The notes beneath the pieces were generated by a model. It did not search any database, was not told the origin of the DNA, and saw nothing but the letters and a program-made list of their open reading frames with translations. This document shows positions 35,401 to 42,048 of a stretch of 64,000 bases of DNA, in pieces. The translations under genes were made by a program, and so were the position numbers. This stretch comes from JAPLJU01 sp036725345. GTDB taxonomy: Bacteria > Desulfobacterota > Syntrophia > Syntrophales > UBA2192. The stretch is from the NCBI GenBank assembly GCA_036725345.1, contig DAIMEJ010000007.1:89203-153202 (forward strand), in the 5' to 3' direction. The stretch's first letter is position 1. Every line of letters starts with the position of its first letter.

Positions 35401-37629
35401 CGTGTTGCGCGCCGCGGGTAGCCCCCGGTTTCTCTCGTGCCGGACATAGTGGATATTGCCGGCCGTGTTCAGTGTCTTCAACCTGTCTTCGACATCAGCA
35501 CCACCGTCATTGATGACGATGATCTCGAAATCCTTGAAAGTTTGACGGAGAACACTCTTCAGGGTTTCGTCCAGCATGTCGGGGCGGTTGTAGGTGGGAA
35601 CGATGACAGAGACAAGCGGTTCAGAGACGGAAGGGCCGGTTTTCTCTTGTCTTCTCTTCTTCGCTTCCGATACGGCGAGTCTTGCATAGTATTGCTGTTC
35701 GTTTTTCTTTTTGTTTGAAATGCTCTCGGGTGAGGATCGCCAGCAACAAAGTGGCTCGGCGATGTTCGCCAGCTTGTAACGCTCCGACATTCTGATGAAT
35801 AGCTCGTAATCGTGAGCGTATTTAAATCGCTCGTCGTAGCCATTGAGCTCTGCCATGGCATCCTTTCGAATCATAACGGTACTGTGGCCGAACCAGTTCT
35901 GGTTCAACAACCCTGGATACAGTGCCTGGTGATCTGTGAGAACACTTACAAAGGATCGAATCTGGTCGTCTTCGCCGATTTCATAGAAGCTGCTCCCGAC
36001 AAGGGCGATATCGGTTTTGTTCTTCAGGAATTCTACCTGCATGGCGAGTCTGTGAGGCAGAGAGAAATCATCGGCATCCATGATGGCGAGGTATCGGCCC
36101 CGGGCGAGCTGGACGGCGCGGTTACGAGAACCCGCAGGGCCGCGGCGTTTGCCGTTTTTGTGCGTTATGATCCTGGGGTCATTATATGCTGCTAACAACT
36201 CGGCGGTTCTATCCGTCGAGGCGTCATCAATAATGATCAGTTCAAAATTTTGGAAGGACTGTGAGAGGATGCTCTTGACGGCCTTTTCGAGATATCTTTC
36301 ACCGTTATGAACAGCCATGATGACGCTCACTTCCGGGTCTGCGATTTTATCATCCTGTCCGGTCTTAAAGGGCATATAAGCGTTCCATCCATCCCTGTAG
36401 GCGGCCCTGACACGCTCGTCATGGCCTTTCAAATAAACCAATCCCCGGTCGTCCATCATGGCATAGAGTCTGTTGTCAATGACATATCGATAAAGGGGGC
36501 TGTGCGGAATGCCGACGAATACGTTGTGCCAGATGACCGAAGGGCGAATATCTTCAAGGAGCTTTTGAGTTTCGTGGATATCCTGGGCCGTTTCCGTGGG
36601 GACGCCAATCATGATGTTGGCAGCGGTCTTGATCCCGAATTCGCGGCAGTATCGGAAAGCGTTGCTGATCTGGTCTACGGTGATCCCCTTGTTGAGGAAA
36701 TTCAGGATTCGCTGAGACCCGCTCTCGACGCCGAAATAGAACGCTCTCGCTCCGGCACGATGCATCAGTTCCACAACCTCCCGATCGAGGCTGTCTACCC
36801 TCGTTTCACAGGCCCAGGGAATGTTGATGCCCCTCTCCAGCAAAAGGTTGCAGAATCTCAACAGCCTTTTTCTGTTGGCTGTAAAATTGTCCTCTCGGAA
36901 ATAGAACCCTTTAGCGTCGTACTTTCTCATCAGAAATTCGATTTCAGTGACAACCCTTTCAGCGCTGAAAAAACTGTACTTTCTGCCCCAGACCGAACTC
37001 ACCGAGCAGAAAGAGCAGCCAAAGGGGCATCCCCGGCTTGTGTTCATGGTGAACACCGGCTTCTCCGGGAACCATTGAACACCCCAGTGGTAAGGGAGTT
37101 TTACGAAATAATCCCATGCTGGCAGGGGGAGCTTGTCCAAATTGACAATGCGCGGATATCGGACGATTCTCTCCCGTACACGGTCTTCAACGATGTCAAT
37201 AATCGCGTCTTCACCTTCTCCCTGGACGATGAAATCGACGAAGTCGGGTATGGTCTCGACGGCGACAGAGGTATGGGGACCCCCGACGATGATCTTTCCG
37301 TTCCATTTCCCCGAATACCTGAGGAATTGGAGTTTGTGAAGGATCCGGAGGGTGTCTCTCAGGCAGATGGTGTTTGCATAGAGGCCTACAAAATCGATGC
37401 TGTTTTCTTGGAGGATATTTGTATCGAGGAAATTGTTTGGCTGGAGGTAGTTGTCTATGAAGAAAACCTTATGGCCGGCCCGCCGCAGGACCGAAATCAG
37501 GTACCCGACACCAAGAGGCGGTCTTTTCTCCGTGGTCGAAAAAGGTGTCTGATCTGGAGCCGCGGGTGTGATTAAGAGGATGCTCTTTGCTTCTGTCTTG
37601 AGATGTGTTCCGGGTTTAATATTGCCCAT
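29434..37629 (-). CDS. Giant B12-radical SAM / multi-glycosyltransferase / TPR fusion protein
   Basis: One uninterrupted frame of 2731 residues; GGAGG lies 8 bp before the ATG. Domains in order: B12-binding fold (about 15-150); radical SAM core (about 195-400) with CPFGCSFC, Cys201/205/208; GT2 (433-660, acidic site DADD); GT2 (671-885, LDDDD); TPR (935-1075); GT2 of rhamnosyltransferase type (1103-1345, NND); GT4-like (1367-1745, FGSGMKGKIGEAMAAGLPVV); GT2 (1766-2010, NND); TPR (2018-2260); TPR-associated GT2 (2284-2480, LCMIVKNEERNL, DAD); TPR (2500-2620). No signal peptide or membrane helix is seen, so cytoplasmic. Its place facing the flagellin block and its sigma-54 promoter suggest assembly of a flagellin or surface glycan. 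The radical SAM part may alter the sugar or act separately. The target is not shown by sequence. Confidence 0.88.
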   Translation of the reverse strand: MGNIKPGTHLKTEAKSILLITPAAPDQTPFSTTEKRPPLGVGYLISVLRRAGHKVFFIDNYLQPNNFLDTNILQENSIDFVGLYANTICLRDTLRILHKLQFLRYSGKWNGKIIVGGPHTSVAVETIPDFVDFIVQGEGEDAIIDIVEDRVRERIVRYPRIVNLDKLPLPAWDYFVKLPYHWGVQWFPEKPVFTMNTSRGCPFGCSFCSVSSVWGRKYSFFSAERVVTEIEFLMRKYDAKGFYFREDNFTANRKRLLRFCNLLLERGINIPWACETRVDSLDREVVELMHRAGARAFYFGVESGSQRILNFLNKGITVDQISNAFRYCREFGIKTAANIMIGVPTETAQDIHETQKLLEDIRPSVIWHNVFVGIPHSPLYRYVIDNRLYAMMDDRGLVYLKGHDERVRAAYRDGWNAYMPFKTGQDDKIADPEVSVIMAVHNGERYLEKAVKSILSQSFQNFELIIIDDASTDRTAELLAAYNDPRIITHKNGKRRGPAGSRNRAVQLARGRYLAIMDADDFSLPHRLAMQVEFLKNKTDIALVGSSFYEIGEDDQIRSFVSVLTDHQALYPGLLNQNWFGHSTVMIRKDAMAELNGYDERFKYAHDYELFIRMSERYKLANIAEPLCCWRSSPESISNKKKNEQQYYARLAVSEAKKRRQEKTGPSVSEPLVSVIVPTYNRPDMLDETLKSVLRQTFKDFEIIVINDGGADVEDRLKTLNTAGNIHYVRHERNRGLPAARNTGIRLARGKYIAYLDDDDVYYPDHLETLVSHLESNEHKVAYTDAHRAFQEKRNGRYQIVKKDVPYSFDFDYERILRDNFIPVLCVMHEKSCLGEVGLFDETLKSLEDWDLWMRMSRKFKFAHIPKVTCAFTWRQDGSTMTTGQSGEMAQARTIVTKRGRQFAHEGLFPPEGKRRPEETGEKYANARKPSCPQKEDEAIDTLGRHLEFSPEDALAHNDLGVLCYKKGQKDKALEYYEKAAALDPRNTTILKNLADFYYIESGRIDKAFEIYQRILTDHPDDVETLISLGHIVIAMGRLDVAEKLFNRVLEIEPQNITVRDSLEALRNLLQVRNAASHPGEDDKKTCTEIPETKPGKHEGQIKASIVIPVFNHVDYTRKCIESVKQHTTDICYELIFVDNASTDETPVYLRSLQGNTKIVTNESNVGFTKACNQGARMAAGEYVVFLNNDTEPQDRWLESLIDLARSDERIGIVGSKLVYPDGRLQEAGGIIFSDGQGWNYGRLDDPDKPDYSYVREVDYVSGASLLVRKDLLEKLNYFDESYSPGYYEDTDLCFGARSLGYRVMFCPFSRVIHHEGISSGTDLSQGMKRYQVINREKFIKKWSEELKKQYASRAENIIAASERNTRGNILVIDPSLPMFDRASGSLRLFHIVRLLNNQGYHITFIARNGSGQERYARILQGIGVEVFATDPAMLRSMGLGAQGMGIDLEKLLARRFYEAAYLSFYEIALQYLPAIRECSPETKIIIDSVDIHFVREQRMAEIHGDQDLMVKAEKTKDEEIAIYGEADAVVTITEEDWGHLKSHLPGKEHFVIPNIHPTNEDAAECEEREGLLFVGNFNHPPNADAVKYFVRDVLPIVKRELPGMTLTIVGNNPSKEIISLRNNDIIVTGYVPATEPYLKKARVSISPLRFGSGMKGKIGEAMAAGLPVVTTSIGAEGMNLVSGHTAFIADDAESFAREIVKLCSDDRLWTAVASAGKQYIRDNFSPERVDERLREMMSRVVVLKRQAVDICDQKKNKEKDFVEGLVSIVILTFNELDYTKRCVESIRKRTPESHEIIFVDNGSKDGTVKWFKTFVTKNTNFRLIANKENLGFARGCNQGIEASKGEYILLLNNDILVTENWLPGMLEHLNSSPDIGIVGPMTNNISGIQKVEGVTYRSVDDLQVYAREFRNRNRHRRVPSRRLVGFCMLFRRSLVNAIGPLDETFGTGNFEDDDFCLRATLAGYRNVIAGDVFIHHYGSRSFIGNKINYGATLTGHRKIFDDKWRGLQLAEGLGRSCLALKKAEVAREYHQSGQLNKAVDLYLEAIKFVPSEPKTYHELAEILIQTKNFKDALDVLNEMPLEGRNGKTQILTGFAREGLNEDDAAGILAEKTLEQSEVRAEALNLKGILAYKKEALEEAASLFRQAIEVDPSYGEAHANLGVVKWKKEPGEEAFRFLEKGFILSPDLADVANLYHAAAKNMGQLEQATAIFREAKCLHPLNRSISFLLIDLLMSLEKFGEAMEEIERAMALFEIDEGFMKAALEIRSKTGPLETPTRKKDRNKISLCMIVKNEERNLVRCLSTTKPAVDEIIVVDTGSTDRTKDIAAAFGAKVFDIPWRDDFSEARNLSLAKAAGDWILVLDADEVIAPCDFGGLRKLTSTVKGRKAGADGFILTTRNYTAAMTTEGWIPNDGSYAKEEAGPGWYPSRKVRLFRNDPRIHFKNSVHELVEDSMLRHKLKILTSSIPVHHYGTMKSTEGVDKGEIYYRLGKKKIDESGGNARAIYELAVVAARLRRYDEAVDLWNQFLDSGSKEDLHLAYMNLGHVCLETGLFKEAAINCKKALEIDPELKEAHLNLAMSEVYMGRPEEAVAILDNLIQKIPDYIPAQALSAAALILIGRTDRYKSTVEYMRKKNTNPAVFFQAYVKKLLSAGRDEDGAKLLAAARSIWSDLLKSRLKSRSLEASDEEIERIMMLAGEEGPLPGPVPVGIEVDPEFQKGETALGVPALQPE

Positions 37630-37719
37630 ATTTGTAGCCTCCAGTCACCGGCATGTGATGCATGGCCCTGTGAGATGCAATACCCTCAGGACTGCAATCG
37701 TCCATTCTCATTTTTCTGA

Positions 37720-37734
37720 GCAAGTTACATGCCA
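37720..37734 (-). promoter_or_regulatory. Sigma-54 promoter of the giant glycosyltransferase gene
   Basis: On the minus strand TGGCATGTAACTTGC has GG and GC exactly 10 bases apart and an ideal TTGC. The start would fall near 37708, about 78 bases before the ATG at 37629. A TAATATC-TT-GATATTA palindrome (37747-37762) lies just upstream. The gap 37630-38017 holds no gene. Confidence 0.8.
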
Positions 37735-37977
37735 GAAACTAGGATTTAATATCTTGATATTACTGTGTATTTGATGAATCGATGCCGAGCGGAGGGGATG
37801 GGGGGAGGAGCATATCCTTTAATTCTATCGCTTCTGGAGAAGCTCTTTCATTGTAAAAAATTACATCCGGAAGAATATGAAATTAAGCAGGTCTTCAGGA
37901 AGGTAATGTTGAAGGTGCTGCGTTAAAAAAGCTTTTTGTTTTCAATAAGTTGAAATTAACCTGTTCATAGTTTGAAA

Positions 37978-37992
37978 TGGCACAAAATCTGC
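37978..37992 (+). promoter_or_regulatory. Sigma-54 promoter of the diguanylate cyclase gene
   Basis: TGGCACAAAATCTGC: GG at 37979-37980, 10 bases, GC at 37991-37992, with a full TGGCAC -24 element. Predicted start near 38004, so the leader is very short. It is divergent from the sigma-54 promoter at 37720-37734. Confidence 0.75.
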
Positions 37993-38017
37993 TTAATTTT
38001 GAAGGAAAACAGGTATT

Positions 38018-38758
38018 TTGCCTTCGCTGATGGATACAGATAAAACTGAAACAAGGGACGAGGCGCCCCACGTGATGAACGTGGAGGATGAGAAGTTTCT
38101 CGTCGAGTGGCTCGTCGAGAGCAACAAGCAGCTCGCCCAGCGAAACAGGGAGCTTCTCGTCGAGAATTTGAATCTCAACTCACGGGTTGAGGCGCTTCAA
38201 AAGATCAGCTTCATCGACTTTACCACCGGAATCCATAACCGGGGCTATCTGCATCAACGACTGGAGGAGGAATTCTCCCGGTCACGCAGGACCGGTTCGT
38301 CGCTCTCCTGCCTCTTCATCGATCTGGATGACTTCAAGAAGGTGAATGACACCTATGGGCACCTCACCGGTGACCGGCTGCTTCGTGATGTGGCCATGCT
38401 GCTCAAGAGTTACTGCAGGCGCGAGGATGTCCTGGTCCGCTTCGGGGGAGAGGAGTTTGTCATCCTCATGTCCTGCACGGGTCATCGCAAGGCCCAGCTT
38501 GTCGCCGAGCGCATCCGCACGAAATTGGAAGCGTGCATTTTTGATTACGGCGACTTGAAGCTCACCATCACGATCAGCGTGGGGGTAAGCACGCTCAAGA
38601 AAAATGATTTAAAGAGCGTGAAAAGTCCGGAAGAGCTGATCTGGACGGCCGATCGGGCCATGTACGAGGTGAAGCAGCACGGGAAGAACCACTCCTTCTA
38701 TCTCCCCTTCTCCAGTGATCGGCGCAACTTCGCACCTGCCGCTTCAGCCGTCACGTGA
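38018..38758 (+). CDS. Diguanylate cyclase (GGDEF), cytoplasmic
   Basis: About 246 residues from TTG 38018 (AAGGA 11 bp upstream) or 242 from ATG 38030; the short sigma-54 leader makes the ATG attractive. A charged N-terminus and a coiled coil (about 25-65) precede the GGDEF domain (about 70-235). The active site is RFGGEEF and IDLDDFKKVNDTYGH supplies the metal and substrate residues. RRED five residues before GGEEF is an RxxD inhibitory I-site, so product feedback is expected. It should make c-di-GMP, linking motility or surface behaviour to sigma-54. Confidence 0.9.
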   Translation: MPSLMDTDKTETRDEAPHVMNVEDEKFLVEWLVESNKQLAQRNRELLVENLNLNSRVEALQKISFIDFTTGIHNRGYLHQRLEEEFSRSRRTGSSLSCLFIDLDDFKKVNDTYGHLTGDRLLRDVAMLLKSYCRREDVLVRFGGEEFVILMSCTGHRKAQLVAERIRTKLEACIFDYGDLKLTITISVGVSTLKKNDLKSVKSPEELIWTADRAMYEVKQHGKNHSFYLPFSSDRRNFAPAASAVT

Positions 38759-38922
38759 AATAATCCTTATTTCCCGATTAATTACTGAAGAAATTACAAT
38801 TCAGTCCGTGGAAACTTTTTTCTCTGATGTTTTTGAAAGTCGCTTTCTCCGCCGGCGTTGAAAGCTGTTAATTACCTGATTCTGTTGCGAGGTCATTCGT
38901 CATAAAAAAATTAAGAGAAATT

Positions 38923-38950
38923 TAAAGTTTTTCTTGCTTTAAGTCGATAA
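38923..38950 (+). promoter_or_regulatory. Sigma-28 promoter of the HTH-receiver/cheD operon
   Basis: TAAAGTTT at 38923-38930, 12 bases, then GTCGATAA at 38943-38950. It has the same 12-base spacing and same -35 box as the fliC promoter. It places this signalling operon in the late flagellar class. Confidence 0.78.
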
Positions 38951-38963
38951 ATTTAGTGCAATG

Positions 38964-38999
38964 GTTGCGTTTGATTAAAGTGTTGCCAATAAACGCAAC
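38964..38999. promoter_or_regulatory. 9-bp inverted repeat in the leader of the HTH-receiver gene
   Basis: GTTGCGTTT (38964-38972) and AAACGCAAC (38991-38999) are perfect arms 18 bases apart, directly after the predicted sigma-28 start and 22 bases before the ATG. It could be an operator for the HTH protein encoded next (autoregulation) or an mRNA hairpin. Confidence 0.5.
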
Positions 39000-39020
39000 T
39001 TAAATTTTGAGGGGTTGGTC

Positions 39021-39650
39021 ATGGCCAAGCTGTTCTATTCGACGTCCGAAGTGGCGAAACTTTTCAAGGTCAACAGGGTGACGATCTATCGATGGGTCCA
39101 GGAGGGAACCGTCAAGGCCTACCGGATCGGGAAGCACCTGAAAATCCCGCTGTCCGAGGTGAACCGTCTCCTGAGGGAGTTTGGTTTCAAGGAGATGACG
39201 ATCGGGGCGGAGGAGGCCGCCAAGGAAGAGCACCTCATGAACACCATCGATCACGTCGCCCGTTACGGTCAGAAGAAGAAGGTGGTCATCGCCGTCGACG
39301 ACGACATGAATATCCTCACCTTCATCAAGAGCGTTTTCGAGGGCATGGGCCTCGATCAGAAGTGCGAGCTTCGAACCTATCCCGACGCCATGGAAGCCCT
39401 CCTGCAGATCGGGAAGGAAAAGCCGGACCTGATCCTTCTCGATATCGTCATGCCCGGTCTGAACGGCGTGGAGCTCGCCAGGAAAGTCAGGGCGATGTAC
39501 GAAGACGTTAAAATCCTCATCATCACGGGTTATCCCGTGAACGACTATCTGACAGATGAGGAGAAAAAGAACTTCACCGATTTTCTGAACAAGCCCGTGG
39601 ACATTACGGCCCTTTACAAATCGATCAACTCGGCGCTGGGCCTGAGTTGA
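39021..39650 (+). CDS. Excisionase/MerR-type HTH fused to response-regulator receiver
   Basis: 209 residues from ATG 39021 (GAGGGG 6 bp upstream). An N-terminal HTH of the excisionase/MerR fold (about 1-55, YSTSEVAKLFKVNRVTIYRWVQEGTVKAYRIGKHLKIPLSEV) is joined by a linker to a complete receiver (about 85-205): acidic Asp93-95, phospho-acceptor Asp141 (LLDIVMPGLNG), Thr in IITGY, Lys in LNKPVD. The DNA-binding domain comes first, opposite to most response regulators. Controlled by sigma-28 and followed by cheD. Confidence 0.88.
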   Translation: MAKLFYSTSEVAKLFKVNRVTIYRWVQEGTVKAYRIGKHLKIPLSEVNRLLREFGFKEMTIGAEEAAKEEHLMNTIDHVARYGQKKKVVIAVDDDMNILTFIKSVFEGMGLDQKCELRTYPDAMEALLQIGKEKPDLILLDIVMPGLNGVELARKVRAMYEDVKILIITGYPVNDYLTDEEKKNFTDFLNKPVDITALYKSINSALGLS

Positions 39651-39754
39651 CGGGCCTTCCGTCCACCGGCCGGGAAGTGGAAGAACAGACCCTGCACGCC
39701 CTGCGCCGGGGTTCGCCGGGCATGCAGGATGGGGTATTCGATACCGTTTACGCG

Positions 39755-40237
39755 ATGAGGGAAATCGTTGTCGGCATAGCGGACCTGAAGGTGAGCCGTC
39801 ATTCGGACGACGTGATGGTAACCTACGCCCTGGGTTCCTGCGTTGCCGTCGCCGCCTATGATCCCGTGGCCAGGGTCGGGGGGCTTTTACATTTCATGTT
39901 GCCCAGTTCTTCCCTCAACGTGAGCAAAGCCAAAGAGAACCCCTCCATGTTTGCAGACACGGGGCTGCCGGTTCTCTTCAAATCCTGTTATGAACTCGGG
40001 GCGGACAAGAAGAGGATGGTGGTCAAAGTCGCGGGCGGGGCGAACATTATCGGTGACGCGAGTTTTTTCCGGGTCGGTCAAAAAAACCTCACTACTTTGA
40101 GGAAGATACTATGGAGAAACGGCATTCTCATAACGGGAGAAGATACGGGCAGCAACACAAACCGGACCCTTCGATTCCATATTCGGGACGGTCGGGTCCA
40201 GGTCCGGAAATCCGGCGGAGCGTTAGAGGCAATATGA
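39755..40237 (+). CDS. cheD: Chemoreceptor glutamine deamidase CheD
   Basis: 160 residues from ATG 39755, where CheD homology begins (MREIVVGIADLKVS). The frame is open upstream to TTG 39647 (a TTGA overlap with the previous stop) and has ATG 39722; none has a good ribosome site, so the start is uncertain. The catalytic Cys29 in LGSC and His46 in LLHFMLP are present. CheD deamidates receptors and interacts with CheC/CheX-type phosphatases; a CheX gene lies in the same operon. Confidence 0.9.
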   Translation: MREIVVGIADLKVSRHSDDVMVTYALGSCVAVAAYDPVARVGGLLHFMLPSSSLNVSKAKENPSMFADTGLPVLFKSCYELGADKKRMVVKVAGGANIIGDASFFRVGQKNLTTLRKILWRNGILITGEDTGSNTNRTLRFHIRDGRVQVRKSGGALEAI

Positions 40238-41136
40238 AAATCAGCCCGAGGATACTGAATTCCATCAAAAGCCTTCCGGCCTTCCCGATCACCGTCAAGA
40301 AGATCAACCGCATGATCAGCAGCCCCGATTACTCGGCAAGGGAACTGGCAAGCGTTATCAAATACGATCAGTCGATCACGGCGAACATTCTGCGGATGTG
40401 CAATTCGGCATACTTCGGCCTGCGTCACAGGGTCGACAACGTCCAGGACGCCGTCCTGTACCTGGGCCGTGACAACCTGGTCCGGGCCGTCCTGGCCGCG
40501 GGGATCTCGCGATATTTCAAGAAGACCAAAGGCTACGCGGTGGAAGGGATCGACCTCTGGGAACACTCCGTCAGTGTGGCCCTGATGGCCCAGATCCTCT
40601 CCCGTAAAATCTACAACCGGGAAGACCCGAAACTCTTCACCGCGGCGATCCTCCATGACATCGGAAAGGTCGTCCTCGGGGAATATGTGTGCGAGTCCTG
40701 CAAGAAGATCAAGGCCCTCGTTTCCGAACAGGGATATGACTTCCTCGAGGCGGAGGAGGAAATCCTCGGCGTCAACCACGCCCAGCTGGGCGGGGAGATG
40801 GCCCTCCTGTGGAATTTCCCGGCCGACATCAAGGATGCCATCGCCTACCATCACCGCCCGGATATGGTGAAGAGGAAGAGCAATGACCTGGTGTGGCTCG
40901 TTCACCTGGCAAATCAGGTCTGCCTGATGACCGGGATCGGCGGCGGGGCCGACGGGCTCGCGTATCGCGGCCTGGAAGAGGCCTTTGACAAGTTCAAACT
41001 CCGTCAGCAGGATGTCGAGGAGGCCATGATTCTTCTCCTCAGGGGGATGGAAGATGCGAGGGACCTGCTCGAGATCGTCCCCGACAAGAGAAGCGTGCCG
41101 AGAACGGCGCCGCAGGAAAGGAGTCTGCGGTACTGA
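40234..41136 (+). CDS. HDOD domain signalling protein
   Basis: 300 residues. ATG 40234 overlaps the cheD stop as ATGA, with GAGG just upstream, so translation is coupled; the open frame upstream is cheD sequence in another phase. The HDOD domain covers about 10-215: LPAFPITVKKINRMISSPDYSARELASVIKYDQSITANILRMCNSAYFG and AAILHDIGKVVLGEY. HDOD proteins are common regulatory outputs in motility and c-di-GMP networks; ligand unknown. Confidence 0.88.
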   Translation: MKISPRILNSIKSLPAFPITVKKINRMISSPDYSARELASVIKYDQSITANILRMCNSAYFGLRHRVDNVQDAVLYLGRDNLVRAVLAAGISRYFKKTKGYAVEGIDLWEHSVSVALMAQILSRKIYNREDPKLFTAAILHDIGKVVLGEYVCESCKKIKALVSEQGYDFLEAEEEILGVNHAQLGGEMALLWNFPADIKDAIAYHHRPDMVKRKSNDLVWLVHLANQVCLMTGIGGGADGLAYRGLEEAFDKFKLRQQDVEEAMILLLRGMEDARDLLEIVPDKRSVPRTAPQERSLRY

Positions 41137-41138
41137 CC

Positions 41139-41570
41139 ATGTCCGCCACCGCCCTGATCATAGACGATTCCCGTTCCATCCGTGAGGTCATCCGGAGGAT
41201 TATTCGCATCTCCGGTTTCGGGCCTGTCCGCTGCATCGACGCCGTCGATGGGAGGGAAGGGCTCGAGATCCTTTCCAGGGAAAAGGTCGATGTCGTGTTC
41301 ACGGGCATTCATATGCCGGAGATGGGCGGACTGGAAATGCTGGGGGAGATGAGGAAGCAGGCGGCGCTTCAGAATCTGCCCGTCGTGGTTGTCGCTTCCG
41401 ACGCCGGTCTCAGGCGGATGAAAAGAGCCGGCGAACTGGGTTGCAAAAAGTTCATCCGGAAGCCCTTCTACCCGGAAGAAATCAAAAAGGCTCTGGCGGA
41501 TACCGGCCAGCTCAAAGAGGCAGGTCAGGATGAAAGAGTTGAGACAGACGTTGATGCAGTCGATTTTTGA
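41139..41570 (+). CDS. CheY-like receiver lacking the phospho-acceptor aspartate
   Basis: 143 residues, stand-alone receiver with a short C-terminal tail. The acidic pair Asp9-Asp10 and Lys108 (IRKPF) are kept, but the phospho-acceptor position reads VFTGIHMP, with Gly56 (codon GGC) where Asp is expected, and the switch Thr position appears to be Ala. It should not be phosphorylated in the usual way and may act as a pseudo-receiver, possibly with the overlapping cheX (41 bp overlap). Confidence 0.87.
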   Translation: MSATALIIDDSRSIREVIRRIIRISGFGPVRCIDAVDGREGLEILSREKVDVVFTGIHMPEMGGLEMLGEMRKQAALQNLPVVVVASDAGLRRMKRAGELGCKKFIRKPFYPEEIKKALADTGQLKEAGQDERVETDVDAVDF

Positions 41571-41979
41571 GGTTTTCGAGAAAATGTTCTACATTTTTCT
41601 CGAACCCTCCGATGTGCACTTTCTCGGTTTCGACGTCGAGGCGAACATCGATTTTCAGGGCGCCTTGATGGGGAGCCTCTCTCTGCAGTTGTCCCACAAC
41701 ATGGCCAAACACATGGTCAGCCACCTGCTCAATGTACCCCTCGACCAGGTCACGGACGAACATGTCCAGGATTGCGCGAAGGAAGCCGCCAACATGATCT
41801 GCGGGAATTTCATCACGAAGGCCGATCACCAGAACGCCTACGATTTTTCTTCCCCGCAGTTCTATACGGCCCCGAGAGGCCCCTGGCCTTATGCCCCCGA
41901 CGGGAAGCCGGAGTCGATCAGGCTGAATTTCGACTCCGACAGCGGACGGGCCTCTATCCTGCTCTCCCTTTCAAACTAA
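41530..41979 (+). CDS. cheX: CheX-type chemotaxis phosphatase domain protein
   Basis: 149 residues. The CheC/CheX fold is supported by the signature helix EAANMICGNF (E-x2-N-x-I-x-G-N), which supplies the dephosphorylating Glu and Asn, and by FDVEANIDFQGALMGSLSLQLSHNMAKHM. The usual substrate is CheY-P. Its start lies inside the pseudo-receiver gene, implying stoichiometric production of the two. Confidence 0.82.
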   Translation: MKELRQTLMQSIFEVFEKMFYIFLEPSDVHFLGFDVEANIDFQGALMGSLSLQLSHNMAKHMVSHLLNVPLDQVTDEHVQDCAKEAANMICGNFITKADHQNAYDFSSPQFYTAPRGPWPYAPDGKPESIRLNFDSDSGRASILLSLSN

Positions 41980-42048
41980 GGTAACAGCCGGGCAACCATC
42001 CGGGAATCGCTTCGAATCCTGCCGGGGCGGGGGGGACACTCTCCGGAA

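Noticed and set aside
29293..37575. Several long plus-strand frames (303, 267, 296, 337 and 422 codons) across the giant minus-strand gene
   Set aside because: All are antisense shadows. The minus strand gives continuous, recognisable domains; none of these frames shows a motif.
38756..38773. GAAATAA-TCC-TTATTTC hairpin after the diguanylate cyclase gene
   Set aside because: AT-only short stem without a T tract; too weak to call a terminator.
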